Below, piece after piece: positions 16,765-25,770 of a stretch of 64,000 nt of DNA. Made by a program: the position numbers and the translations under genes. The notes beneath the pieces were generated by a model that worked only from the letters and a program-made list of their open reading frames with translations, was not told the origin of the DNA and ran no database searches. This DNA is from Leptolinea sp. UBA5203. GTDB taxonomy: Bacteria; Chloroflexota; Anaerolineae; Anaerolineales; Anaerolineaceae. Within the stretch, counting starts at the first letter, position 1. The number at the start of each line of letters is the position of its first letter. Where the stretch lies: NCBI GenBank assembly GCA_002412765.1, contig DHVR01000034.1, positions 99,133 to 163,132 on the forward strand, given 5' to 3'.

Positions 16765-17769
16765 ATGAAGGTTTTATTCATTGGGGGTACCGGGATTCTC
16801 AGCTCAGCCTGTGCTGTGCGTGCCCTGGAAAAAGGCATGGAATTAACCATGATCAATAGAGGCCAGTCCATCCGTAAACCTCCAGCCGGAACAGAAATCC
16901 TGCGAGCAGACATCAACGACCTATCCTCCCTGCAGGCTGTTCTGGTAGGACGGGATTTTGATGTGGTGGTGGATTGGATCGCCTTCACGCCGGATCAGGT
17001 TCAGCGCGACCTGGACATATTCAGCGGAAAAACCGGGCAGTATGTTTTTATCAGCAGCGCTTCAGCTTACCAGACGCCGGCTGCCAACCTGCCTATTCGC
17101 GAATCCACACCTCTGGATAACCCCATCTGGGAATATTCCCGTAACAAGATTGCCTGCGAAGAACTCTTATTACAGGCTTACCGCCAGAGTAAATTCCCTT
17201 ACACGATTGTCCGACCTTCCCATACCTATGACCGCTGTTCCGTTCCTGTCGAAGGCGGCTATACCGTGATTGACCGCATGTTGAAAAGCAAACCCATCCT
17301 GGTTCATGGAGATGGCACCTCCATTTGGACCCTGACGCATAATACGGACTTCGCAAAAGGTTTCGTTGGCTTGCTGGGCAACCCCAGAGCCTTCGGAGAA
17401 TCTTTCCATATCACCTCGGATGAATGGCTGACCTGGGATCAAATCCACCGGATTTTGGCCAAAGCAGCCGGTGTGGAAGCCCAAATCGTGCACGTGCCCT
17501 CTGAAATCATCGCCCGCTATGACAAGCGCATTGGCGACAGCCTGCTGGGAGATAAAACCCACAGTGCCATCTTTGATAACAGCAAAATCAAACAGCTCGT
17601 TCCGGAATTTATCATCACCACCCCGTTTGCACGCGGGGCAGAAGAGATCCTTGCCTGGCATCAAGCCGATCCTGCCCGCCAACAGATAAATCCAGCATTC
17701 AATACCCTGTGTGATACCCTACTGACAGATTATCAAAAAGCATGGGCTCTTGCCCCGGAAAGTAGATAA
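16765..17769 (+). CDS. NAD-dependent epimerase/dehydratase-family protein
   Basis: The start at ATG 16765 (MKVLFIGGTGILSSACAVRAL) has AGGAG upstream; the longer frame to 16699 is unlikely. The 334-residue protein has the extended-SDR Rossmann motif GGTGILSS, the DWIAFTPDQVQRDL region, a catalytic-type S...Y...K arrangement (FISSASAYQ ... WEYSRNKIACEELL), and substrate-domain signatures (GVEAQIVHVPSEII). It belongs to a branch of NAD(P)-dependent epimerases whose YxxxK is retained here (YSRNK). Substrate is unknown; nearest named relatives are sugar-nucleotide epimerases and plant CSP41-like proteins. Stands alone and ends with a terminator. Confidence 0.85.
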   Translation: MKVLFIGGTGILSSACAVRALEKGMELTMINRGQSIRKPPAGTEILRADINDLSSLQAVLVGRDFDVVVDWIAFTPDQVQRDLDIFSGKTGQYVFISSASAYQTPAANLPIRESTPLDNPIWEYSRNKIACEELLLQAYRQSKFPYTIVRPSHTYDRCSVPVEGGYTVIDRMLKSKPILVHGDGTSIWTLTHNTDFAKGFVGLLGNPRAFGESFHITSDEWLTWDQIHRILAKAAGVEAQIVHVPSEIIARYDKRIGDSLLGDKTHSAIFDNSKIKQLVPEFIITTPFARGAEEILAWHQADPARQQINPAFNTLCDTLLTDYQKAWALAPESR

Positions 17770-17810
17770 TAGTCCCCCAACACCTATTTTAAAGGCTCAA
17801 TAGAAACCCG

Positions 17811-17845
17811 AAAACCCTCCCTGGCAAAAATCAGGGAGGGTTTTT
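17811..17845 (+). terminator. Terminator after the epimerase-like gene
   Basis: AAAACCCTCCCTG (17811-17823) pairs with CAGGGAGGGTTTT (17832-17844), loop 8 bases, followed by T. The A/T flanks make it usable in both directions. Confidence 0.9.
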
Positions 17846-18188
17846 ACATCAAAATGACCTGTCAAACAATGATCCAAAGTCTATTGGTGAAAATTTTGCC
17901 TAATAAACCGATAATTCTGCTGCCTATCCATTGGAAAGATCCTCTCATTCACAAATCTTTGGGGCGATTTCAATAATCTCTCATAAATATAGGGTTTTGT
18001 TAGCTTTTATTGGGGACATAAACAGCCAGGATCGCATAGCATGTTAATACCGCGTGATTTCAGTTAAGCAGGAATCCATGAAAAAAGCTGAAACCTGCAT
18101 GGCGCCATTTTAGTAGATGGGATAATTTCCCAATTTATGGCACCCATAATTCATAAAGATAGATTACCTAGAAAACAGGAGTACGAAG
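17846..18188. other. 343-base intergenic region
   Basis: Leader and promoter zone for the small membrane protein at 18189. A loose inverted repeat (GCAGG 18070 area, CCTGC near 18100) is present. No gene, RNA or clear promoter could be supported. Confidence 0.3.
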
Positions 18189-18614
18189 ATGAAAAGTAAA
18201 GTTTTACGCAGCATTTCAATTGTTTTGGCTATCCTGCTGGCCGTGGTTTTGATCATGGCCAATACACCCGTCAACGTGAGTGCACACAGTGTTCAAAACG
18301 ATCTTAACCCACAAGAAACCACCCCAACACCCACCGGCCAAATCAATGTACCCGGATTCAGTATTCAAATTAATGCACCAGGCCCAAATGAACTGGCCAA
18401 TACACCGGACGCAAATAATCGTATATCCAGTCTGGTTCAGGGGATCTGGCATGGCATCATCTCGCCTATCACTTTGGGCATCTCATTATTCGACCCGAAT
18501 GTACAGATGTATGAAGTGCATAACGACGGCAGTTCCTATAACGTCGGCTTTTTGATTGGCGTGGCAATTATTTTTCTTCTTTTAGGTATCTTTGCTGGCT
18601 CAAGACGTCGTTAA
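18189..18614 (+). CDS. Small conserved membrane protein of unknown function
   Basis: The 141-residue protein has an N-terminal hydrophobic signal/anchor (residues ~8-30), a Thr/Pro linker (QETTPTPTGQINVPG), and a conserved core WHGIISPITLGISLFDPNVQMYEVHNDGSSYNVGFLIG that runs into a C-terminal transmembrane helix and ends in GSRRR. I recognise this core from many uncharacterised bacterial proteins (the H-G-x-I-x-P ... YEVHN-x-G ... Y-x-x-GF motif). No catalytic residues are evident. An AGGAG site lies 8 bases upstream. Followed by another exported small protein. Confidence 0.75.
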   Translation: MKSKVLRSISIVLAILLAVVLIMANTPVNVSAHSVQNDLNPQETTPTPTGQINVPGFSIQINAPGPNELANTPDANNRISSLVQGIWHGIISPITLGISLFDPNVQMYEVHNDGSSYNVGFLIGVAIIFLLLGIFAGSRRR

Positions 18615-18778
18615 TCCCATCACTAAAATAATAAATACCCAATCAAATATTTCAGGGATATCCAGAAATTTTTGGCGCATGAAATGATGAAACAAGATTC
18701 TGAAATTGTCTTGCAATGGCAGATATCCGTCGCAAACATGGATCAATGTACCTGATTATCGGTATAAAAGGAAAACTA

Positions 18779-19321
18779 ATGCAAAAGAAAAATAAATATA
18801 CGATCTTAGTAGTAGCAGTCATCCAAATTATTGCTATCAGTCTCTTTACAAGTTGCACTGTGAATACACCCAGTACTTTCTGTCACGCCACAGGGGATGC
18901 CACCAACCCCTATGAAGAAATTACGGTTGACGATGCAACTGCAAAAGAACATCTTAATCATCCGAATGATATTTATCCGGTACCGATTGGCGGATGCCCC
19001 ACAAGTCCCCTGGTTATCGAGAATGACAAGATCACCATTTGCCATGCGACTGGCAGTACAACCAATCCATATAACGAAATCGAAATCAGCGCAAAGGGTC
19101 TGAATGGCCATGCAGATCACGAAAATGATCTCATCCCCGCACCGGAGGCAGGCTGCCCTGAAAGTCTCGTAATAGGGATGGAAGGAAAGATCACCATCTG
19201 CCATGCAACAGGCAGCACTAAAAATCCTTATAATGAAATTACTGTCAGCGTGAATGGTCTAAATGGTCATGATAAACACAGTAACGACATCATTCCAGCC
19301 CCGGAAGGCGGCTGTAATTAG
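18779..19321 (+). CDS. Putative lipoprotein with three tandem CHATG-type repeats
   Basis: Start is chosen at ATG 18779 (MQKKNKYTILVVAV) behind AAAAGGAAAA; the upstream frame lacks a signal. After a hydrophobic segment and a possible lipobox (FTSC), the mature part consists of three near-identical units of ~48-50 residues, each carrying the motif TICHATGSTxNPYNEI ... GLNGHxxHxNDxIPAPExGC. Each repeat keeps two Cys and two or three His, suggesting metal or disulfide binding, but no function is known to me. The same motif occurs in secreted proteins of Actinobacteria. The gene follows the 18189 gene by 164 bases. Confidence 0.75.
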   Translation: MQKKNKYTILVVAVIQIIAISLFTSCTVNTPSTFCHATGDATNPYEEITVDDATAKEHLNHPNDIYPVPIGGCPTSPLVIENDKITICHATGSTTNPYNEIEISAKGLNGHADHENDLIPAPEAGCPESLVIGMEGKITICHATGSTKNPYNEITVSVNGLNGHDKHSNDIIPAPEGGCN

Positions 19322-19413
19322 TCAACTTTCAAGGTGTAGAAACATAAAGGTTCGGGGTTGTTTAATAATACTGATTCCCCAAACCAACCCAATAAATCAA
19401 GGAGAAAACGCCC

Positions 19414-20064
19414 ATGTTCCCAATCGGTGATGATAATTCTTCACGACGAACTGTTCCTCTGGTTACTTATGCGTTAATTGCATTCAACCTGCTGTTTTTC
19501 TTCATCGAGCTTAGTGGAGGGGATGCTTTTATTATGAAATGGGCGTTCATCCCAAGCCGGTTCCTTGCTAACCCCGCAGGTGACTTTCTGACCCTCTTCA
19601 CTTCCATGTTCATGCATGCCGGATGGCTGCATCTCGGCGGTAATTTATTATATTTATGGATCTTTGGAGACAACGTGGAGGACCGTTTCGGTCACACCAA
19701 GTTTCTTATCTTCTATTTGCTCTGCGGACTTGCGGCAACTTTTGCACAATTAGCCTTCAGTATTGGCTCCGATATCCCCAATCTGGGCGCATCAGGCGCC
19801 ATCGCCGGTGTACTTGGCTCTTATATTCTTCTTTTCCCTCAAGGTAAAGTCAGGGTATTACAGGGTCAGCGTGTCATTCAAGTACCTGCTCTGATCGTGA
19901 TTGGCTTATGGATCGTTCTCCAGTTATTTAGCGGCATCGGTTCCATTGCCGCCACAACCGACACGGGTGGCGTTGCCTATATGGCCCACATCGGTGGGTT
20001 CCTGGCCGGTTTCCTGCTAACGTTTATCCTTTATGGAAATAGGAACAAGAGATTAGCCGCGTAA
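19414..20064 (+). CDS. Rhomboid-family intramembrane serine protease
   Basis: The 216-residue protein has six to seven transmembrane helices, the GASGAIAGVLG serine motif (catalytic Ser), the WLHLGGNLLYLWIFG region, and the catalytic-histidine helix MAHIGGFLAGFLLTFIL. Such proteases cut single-pass membrane proteins within the bilayer. Targets are unknown. Stands alone and ends in a strong terminator; the small secreted proteins upstream could be incidental neighbours. Confidence 0.93.
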   Translation: MFPIGDDNSSRRTVPLVTYALIAFNLLFFFIELSGGDAFIMKWAFIPSRFLANPAGDFLTLFTSMFMHAGWLHLGGNLLYLWIFGDNVEDRFGHTKFLIFYLLCGLAATFAQLAFSIGSDIPNLGASGAIAGVLGSYILLFPQGKVRVLQGQRVIQVPALIVIGLWIVLQLFSGIGSIAATTDTGGVAYMAHIGGFLAGFLLTFILYGNRNKRLAA

Positions 20065-20096
20065 GTTAATTAAGTAGCTGTTTTATCCCGGATGTT

Positions 20097-20134
20097 AAAG
20101 TCATGCCGCGAACTCCATTGCGGCATGACTTTTT
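20097..20134 (+). terminator. Terminator after rhomboid gene
   Basis: AAAGTCATGCCGC (20097-20109) pairs with GCGGCATGACTTT (20120-20132), then T. It lies between convergent genes and may serve both. Confidence 0.88.
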
Positions 20135-20265
20135 ACAAGTTCACTTCTAAACCTGATAAAAAAACACCCCACCAAATTCACTGGCGCCAAGTCAAAAAAG
20201 AATTAGCTATGTTCCTTTCACAACAAGAGAGCGTACTACTTTTCGATGCTCGATGATCGACCTTT

Positions 20266-21870
20266 CTATTCCGATATCGCCTGGAACATACTGACGCAGT
20301 TGCGACCATCCGCTTTGGCTTGATACATGGCTTGATCCGCTGCTTGAAGAACCTCCATAAATGTTTCTCCATCGCGATTGAATTCAGCCACCCCCATGGA
20401 CATGGTGATTCGGATATTCTGTCCTTGGTAGAGAAGGTTATACTCCTGAAGGGAATCCAGCCATCGTTTTGCATAATGAACGGCAGCATCGGCTCGAGCA
20501 TTAATCAGAATAGCCAGAAATTCCTCGCCCCCAAAACGAAAAACCATATCGCCCAATCTTGTTTGTTCTTTAAGACATTGCGCCACATTTTGTAAGACCT
20601 GGTCTCCGATGGTATGTCCATAGGTGTCATTGATGATTTTAAAATGGTCAATATCCATCATCACAAAACTGATGGGATGATTGAAGCGGGTCGCATTAGC
20701 GATTTCCCGCGGTACCACTTCATCCAAATAACGGCGATTATATAATCCCGTCAGATCATCGTGGATACTATTTTCATATAATTGTTGCTGCAAATTTTGG
20801 ATATCCTGCAAAACCTGCCGATTTTTTTGTTCCACCAGGACACGCTTGGTCACATCGCGCAGGACTAAGATTTGCCCACTGCTTTTTCCCTGAATTTTTT
20901 TCAAGGGAGAAATTTGAATATCAAAATATTTTTGGTCGCCATCCTGGGAAAAGCAGATTTCACTTTCCGCCTCTACTTTACCGCGCAGGTGAATCAAACT
21001 TTCCTTCCACGGTCTCATCACTTGTTCTATGGGTCTGCCAATCACTTGTTCCGCAGAAAAATTAAACAAGGTCAGCGCAGCCGGATTAATATCGATGATT
21101 TTTCCAACAGCATCCAGGACAATCATGCTGTCCTGCATACTCTCAATTAACGTATCGCGTGCCACAGGAATAATACTTAACATTTGATTTCGGGACATAT
21201 TCCAGGCCAATAAAATCCCCATGAAGGTAAAGCAGATGGGAACAATAGGGTATGGAAATCCGGCGATAAACACCTTGGAATCATTAATGCTGCCTAATAA
21301 AGGAGCCAGTACTGCCACAAACAATGTCAACGATTGCACCCGATAGAGTTTAAAAGTTCTAATGGACATCTTGATCATCAAGACAATGCCTGTCAATACC
21401 AGAGTATAGCTGTATATAGTATGGAACCAGAAAAAACCGCCATATCGAATGGTCGCCAGCCCTTGCAGGATACCGTCTTGTTTAAATTGGATCTCCTGAA
21501 TAAACCAGTGATGTATGGGATTAGTTTCGATGATGATCTGGGTAATCACAGGCACGGAGAAGAATATCGCGTATGTATATTTATTCAGCCATTTTTCGTG
21601 ACCGGTGAATTGAAGGTTGAAGCAGAAATAAAAGGCTACCATACTTGTCAAGCTAAAGTAATGCAGATGGACCCACTTATTAGCCCCTTCGGGGGTTTCC
21701 GCAGAGGACATCAGCCCTGCGGTAAGGGTATAGCAGGCGACCATCAGCATCATGCAGGCGAAGAGGAGTAATCCAGGCCGGCTGCGTTGACTCCAGGCAT
21801 AGATTGCAATCCCGAACGAGATGGCAGCGGAGAGATAGAGAACAATCAGATAAATGGGTTGCCAGGACAA
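20266..21870 (-). CDS. 7TM-PAS-GGDEF diguanylate cyclase
   Basis: The ~534-residue protein has seven or so N-terminal transmembrane helices of the histidine kinase 7TM-sensor type (residues ~1-215), a PAS domain (TLIESMQDSMIVLDAVGKIIDINPAALTLFNFSAEQVIGR), and a GGDEF domain starting DLTGLYNRRYLDE. The active site is GGEEF with the I-site RLGD five residues upstream, so it should be active and feedback inhibited. The start is uncertain: the frame opens at TTG 21915, but a TTG at 21870 has AAGGA at 21878-21882, which I prefer. No ATG is available nearby. Input ligand is unknown. Confidence 0.9.
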   Translation of the reverse strand: MSWQPIYLIVLYLSAAISFGIAIYAWSQRSRPGLLLFACMMLMVACYTLTAGLMSSAETPEGANKWVHLHYFSLTSMVAFYFCFNLQFTGHEKWLNKYTYAIFFSVPVITQIIIETNPIHHWFIQEIQFKQDGILQGLATIRYGGFFWFHTIYSYTLVLTGIVLMIKMSIRTFKLYRVQSLTLFVAVLAPLLGSINDSKVFIAGFPYPIVPICFTFMGILLAWNMSRNQMLSIIPVARDTLIESMQDSMIVLDAVGKIIDINPAALTLFNFSAEQVIGRPIEQVMRPWKESLIHLRGKVEAESEICFSQDGDQKYFDIQISPLKKIQGKSSGQILVLRDVTKRVLVEQKNRQVLQDIQNLQQQLYENSIHDDLTGLYNRRYLDEVVPREIANATRFNHPISFVMMDIDHFKIINDTYGHTIGDQVLQNVAQCLKEQTRLGDMVFRFGGEEFLAILINARADAAVHYAKRWLDSLQEYNLLYQGQNIRITMSMGVAEFNRDGETFMEVLQAADQAMYQAKADGRNCVSMFQAISE

Positions 21871-22164
21871 AGGAGGTTCCTTATCAATGTTGGGGATAAA
21901 GCAATGGTGTAGCAATAAAAATTATACATATAAGTGCACTGGATTATGCGTAAACAATACACCTATTTTGATTCCATAATCTATTCTTTATGAGTCACCG
22001 CTTTACGGGCAGACGATTTCAGTAATGGATAAAGAGCGCCCCCAATATCAAGAAGGAGCATGGGGTTGTTATACGGCGAAGTCTGAGTCCTCCCCCTACG
22101 GAATGACCGACAAACATCATCCGGTAATCATCTTGGAAGTTACCTTTTACCGGAACTTGAATCT

Positions 22165-23175
22165 TCAATTATAGTTTGTGGGTTTGGAATATAGTGGAAA
22201 TACAACATTTCTTCCATTCCGCTTAGCTTCATATAAATAATGATCGGCATCATCAACCAGTTTCTCAATGGATTGATCCTTATATTCTGCCACCCCCCCA
22301 CTAATGGTTATCTTTAAATCACTATCAAACACGGCTTCTTGAATGGCCGTTCTGATTTTCTCAGCTACTTTGCTGCCTTCCGCAGCAGAACAATCTGGTA
22401 AAACGATCAAAAATTCTTCTCCGCCATAACGTCCAACCATATCTGTTTTGCGTACTGAATGCTGGAGAAGTTTGGCCACCTGAATCAAAACTTGATCCCC
22501 CACCAAATGACCATACTGATCATTGACCTGTTTAAAATAATCAATATCCATGAGGATCACACTCAACGGCTTTTGAGAGCGATGGGTTCTTTTCATTTCA
22601 TACTCCAGCCGCTCAAATAGGAATCTTCGATTAAATAATCCAGTCAAGGCATCAATGGAGCTTAATGCAATCAATTTCTCATTTTGCTCCTGGAGTAATG
22701 TCTCCAGCTGCTTTTGTTCCGTGATATCAAATACAATACCCACTACCATCTCTGGCTTACCGTTATCGTCCCATTGAGTAATTTTTCCCCGATCGTAAAA
22801 CCAGAGCCAATGATTTTCCTTGGTTTTGATTCGATAGGTTGCTTCATACACAGTGGATCTTCCATACAAATGGTCGCGCATATTGTCCATAACCCTGTCA
22901 TAGTCTTCCGGATGAATTTTCTCGGTAAAAAATTCAAAACCGATTTCAACAGGTATCTCATCCTTGCTATAGCCAAGCGATGAGGACTTGGCATCATTAA
23001 ATATCACTCGATTTGTCTTTACATACCAATACCAGTTACCCAGGTTGCCCACCCAAGGAAAATTCAATAAGTCTTGATGACCTTTTTCTTCCTGAATTGC
23101 ATGGAGGATGCTTTGTAATTCCCGCAGCCTGGTAATCAATTCTTGTTTTGTAAATGATTCATAAGGATCAGCCAT
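22165..23175 (-). CDS. PAS-GGDEF diguanylate cyclase
   Basis: The 336-residue soluble protein has an N-terminal coil, a PAS_3-type domain (GYSKDEIPVEIGFEFFTEKIHPEDYDRVMDNM ... WLWFYDRGKITQWDDNGKPEMVVGIVFDITE), a short linker, then GGDEF starting DALTGLFNRRFLFERL. GGEEF and RKTD (I-site) are both intact. It would produce c-di-GMP in response to a PAS-bound signal. Near the 7TM-PAS-GGDEF gene on the same strand but separated by 250 bases, so probably separate transcripts. Confidence 0.93.
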   Translation of the reverse strand: MADPYESFTKQELITRLRELQSILHAIQEEKGHQDLLNFPWVGNLGNWYWYVKTNRVIFNDAKSSSLGYSKDEIPVEIGFEFFTEKIHPEDYDRVMDNMRDHLYGRSTVYEATYRIKTKENHWLWFYDRGKITQWDDNGKPEMVVGIVFDITEQKQLETLLQEQNEKLIALSSIDALTGLFNRRFLFERLEYEMKRTHRSQKPLSVILMDIDYFKQVNDQYGHLVGDQVLIQVAKLLQHSVRKTDMVGRYGGEEFLIVLPDCSAAEGSKVAEKIRTAIQEAVFDSDLKITISGGVAEYKDQSIEKLVDDADHYLYEAKRNGRNVVFPLYSKPTNYN

Positions 23176-23462
23176 CAGATGTTTTTGTTTCCTCCATCAG
23201 GCACAGATAAATAATAAAATTCAAATTCCAAGTTTAAAGGTGTTAAAAACACCCGAGAAGTTACAATACAAACATATTTATCACGAAGTTTTGATCTAAA
23301 TGTCTATATCCCAGGTAATTTCAATTTTATAATCTATACGTTCTAGCTTACTTCCTTGTTTTTCGACATCATCAGGATAATTGTCGCAGTTTATCAGTAT
23401 TTCTGCAAGAATAACTTTCCCCAAATATCCCTACAGCAATCTCACACTCTTCTAAAATAGAA

Positions 23463-23494
23463 AAAAAACACGTGGAGCCACACACGTGTTTTTT
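23463..23494. terminator. Bidirectional terminator between PAS-GGDEF and araA
   Basis: Perfect 12-base stem AAAAAACACGTG (23463-23474) and CACGTGTTTTTT (23483-23494) with 8-base loop. On the minus strand it closes the arabinose operon 30 bases after the araA stop. The remaining bases 23176-23462 hold no gene that I can support. Confidence 0.9.
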
Positions 23495-23523
23495 TTCTTG
23501 TTCTGAACCAATCTGATACAAGT

Positions 23524-25023
23524 TTACAATGCGAGATTTAGTTTGTAGTACAGATCATTCCAGCGCAATTCTTTCTTGAAACCATCCAGCTCGGTCTTTT
23601 TATCGATCAATAAAAATTCCATGCCGGCCATTTCAGCAAAATCCTGCAACTGTTCCACGCTAACCACCTGACTAAAACAGGTATGATGCGCTCCACCAGC
23701 AAAGATCCAGGCCGCAGCTGCGGTCTTTAAATCCGGTTGGGGTGCCCATAAAGCCCTGGCGACCGGCAATTTGGGCAGCGGAGCTTTCAGGGGAACAACA
23801 TCAACCGTATTGACCAACAAGCGGAAACGTTCCCCCATGTGCATGATGGAAGCATTCAACGCCGGTCCAGTTGCTGTATCAAAGACCAGGCGAGCCGGGT
23901 CCTCTTTACCGCCAATGGATAGTTGATGAATTTCAATTCGGGGTTTATTTTTCGAGATGCTAGGGCAGACTTCCAGCATATGTGCGCCAAGCACCAGATC
24001 CCCATCCGGACTGAAGTGATAAGTGTAGTCTTCCATAAAGGAAGTTCCGCCTTCCAAACCGGCGCTCATCACCTTCATGGCCCGTACCAGTGCCGAAGTC
24101 TTCCAATCTCCCTCAGCGCCAAAACCATATCCATCCGCCATCAAACGCTGCACTGCCAAGCCAGGTAATTGCGGCAGACCGTGTAAATCCTCAAAGTTAG
24201 TCGTGAAGGCATTGAACCCGCCCTTCTTCAGAAACGCGCGCATCCCTGCTTCGATCTGCGCCGCTTCACGGAGAGCCTCATGCTGTGCGCCGCCTTGCTT
24301 CAATTCCGGTACAATCTCGTATTCTTGAGCATATTGCTCAAGCAGCGCATCAATTTCCGCCGCAGTCACTTCTTGAACCGCTTTGGCCAGATCCCCCAAA
24401 CCGTAGCCAAATACTGCATAGCCGAATTGAATATGAGCTTCTACCTTATCCCCTTCAGTTACGGCTACTTCACGCATGTTGTCACCAAATCTGGCGATTT
24501 TTAGCGCATGCCAATCTGCCCAGGCACAAGCAGAACGGCACCAAGCGCTTAACCCTGCCACTACCTCAGGATTTTTCCAGTGGCCTACCACCACCTTTCG
24601 ATTCATGCGTAAGCGGCTGCCAATAAAACCATATTCCCGATCCCCGTGTGCGGATTGGTGCAGGTTCATGTAATTCATATCCATGTCAGCCCAGGGAATT
24701 TCTGCATAATACTGGGTATGTAAATGCACCAATGGCTTCTTAAGAATAGTTAGGCCTGCTATCCATTTCTGTGCCGGTGAGAAGGTGTGCATCCAGGTAA
24801 TCAAACCGATGCATTTTTTGTCCGCATTCGCAGCGGCACATAAATCATAAATATCTTCCGAAGTTGTCATCACAGGTTTGTAAATAACAGTAACGGGGAG
24901 CTGTTTTGAAAAACTGGCCGTAATTTCCTTGGCATGGTCGGCAATCTGTTCCAGTACATCCGATCCATAAAGATGTTGGCTGCCAGTTACAAACCAGACC
25001 TCATATTGCTTTAAATCAATCAT
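23524..25023 (-). CDS. araA: L-arabinose isomerase
   Basis: AraA converts L-arabinose to L-ribulose. The start at ATG 25023 (MIDLKQYEVWFVTGSQHLYG) gives 499 residues, the family length, with AAGGAGA upstream. The active-site regions are intact: GAEGDWKTSALVRAMKVM, GGTSFMEDYTYHF and GAHMLEVCPSI, which hold the residues equivalent to Glu306, Glu333 and His350 of E. coli, and the C-terminal histidine region is also present. It is the last gene of the locus, after araD, 47 bases apart. Confidence 0.97.
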   Translation of the reverse strand: MIDLKQYEVWFVTGSQHLYGSDVLEQIADHAKEITASFSKQLPVTVIYKPVMTTSEDIYDLCAAANADKKCIGLITWMHTFSPAQKWIAGLTILKKPLVHLHTQYYAEIPWADMDMNYMNLHQSAHGDREYGFIGSRLRMNRKVVVGHWKNPEVVAGLSAWCRSACAWADWHALKIARFGDNMREVAVTEGDKVEAHIQFGYAVFGYGLGDLAKAVQEVTAAEIDALLEQYAQEYEIVPELKQGGAQHEALREAAQIEAGMRAFLKKGGFNAFTTNFEDLHGLPQLPGLAVQRLMADGYGFGAEGDWKTSALVRAMKVMSAGLEGGTSFMEDYTYHFSPDGDLVLGAHMLEVCPSISKNKPRIEIHQLSIGGKEDPARLVFDTATGPALNASIMHMGERFRLLVNTVDVVPLKAPLPKLPVARALWAPQPDLKTAAAAWIFAGGAHHTCFSQVVSVEQLQDFAEMAGMEFLLIDKKTELDGFKKELRWNDLYYKLNLAL

Positions 25024-25070
25024 AAGTGCGTCTCCTTTAAAAAGTTTCAAAACGGACTCTTGAATCCGTT

Positions 25071-25712
25071 CTATTGTCCATAGACATTCATGTACCGGTT
25101 GTGCAATTTCTCCACATCCTCTGCAGGAATAACATGCGGAGACCCAATCTGCATTGCCATCCACACCGAAGCAGCCACATCTTCCGTCATCACCGCGGCT
25201 TTTACCGCCCCCATGGCATTTTTCCCGATGGTAAAGACGCCATGATTTTTTAGAATTATCGCTGGTGATTTTCCGATTTCATCTACAACAACTTTGCCAA
25301 TAGCCTCATCACCAATCAAAGCAAATGAACCACACGGAATATCACACCCAAATTCATCCGCAATTGCAGTAAGAACCACTGGAATGGGTTTCCCTACCGC
25401 AGCGAAAGCGCTGGCATAGCGGGAATGGGTATGCACTACCCCATTGACATCCTCGCGATGCCGATAAATATACAAATGACTGTAAACATCCGAGGATGGT
25501 TTCAAATCGCCTTCAACAAGGTTGCCATCCAGGTCCACAATCACCATATGCTCCGGGCGGAGATTTTCATATCGAATACCAGATGGTTTGATCACAACCA
25601 AATTCGTTCCCGGATCTCGGGCGCTAACATTGCCCCCTGTCCACACCACCAGGTTATAGCGCGGTAATTCCAAATGCAAAGTCACCAATTCTTCTCTTAA
25701 TTTTTCAAGCAT
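25071..25712 (-). CDS. araD: L-ribulose-5-phosphate 4-epimerase
   Basis: AraD epimerises L-ribulose 5-phosphate to D-xylulose 5-phosphate, feeding the pentose phosphate pathway. The 213-residue class II aldolase-like protein has GGNVSARDPGTNLVVIKPSG, the zinc-binding HTHSRYASAFA, and KNHGVFTIGKNAMGAVKAAVMTEDVA. Length and motifs are typical. Sits between araB and araA. Confidence 0.95.
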   Translation of the reverse strand: MLEKLREELVTLHLELPRYNLVVWTGGNVSARDPGTNLVVIKPSGIRYENLRPEHMVIVDLDGNLVEGDLKPSSDVYSHLYIYRHREDVNGVVHTHSRYASAFAAVGKPIPVVLTAIADEFGCDIPCGSFALIGDEAIGKVVVDEIGKSPAIILKNHGVFTIGKNAMGAVKAAVMTEDVAASVWMAMQIGSPHVIPAEDVEKLHNRYMNVYGQ

Positions 25713-25770
25713 ACTTTTATCTCACTTTTCCACTCAAATGCTCTAAAAACGCATCTGCAGAGTCCTACGC

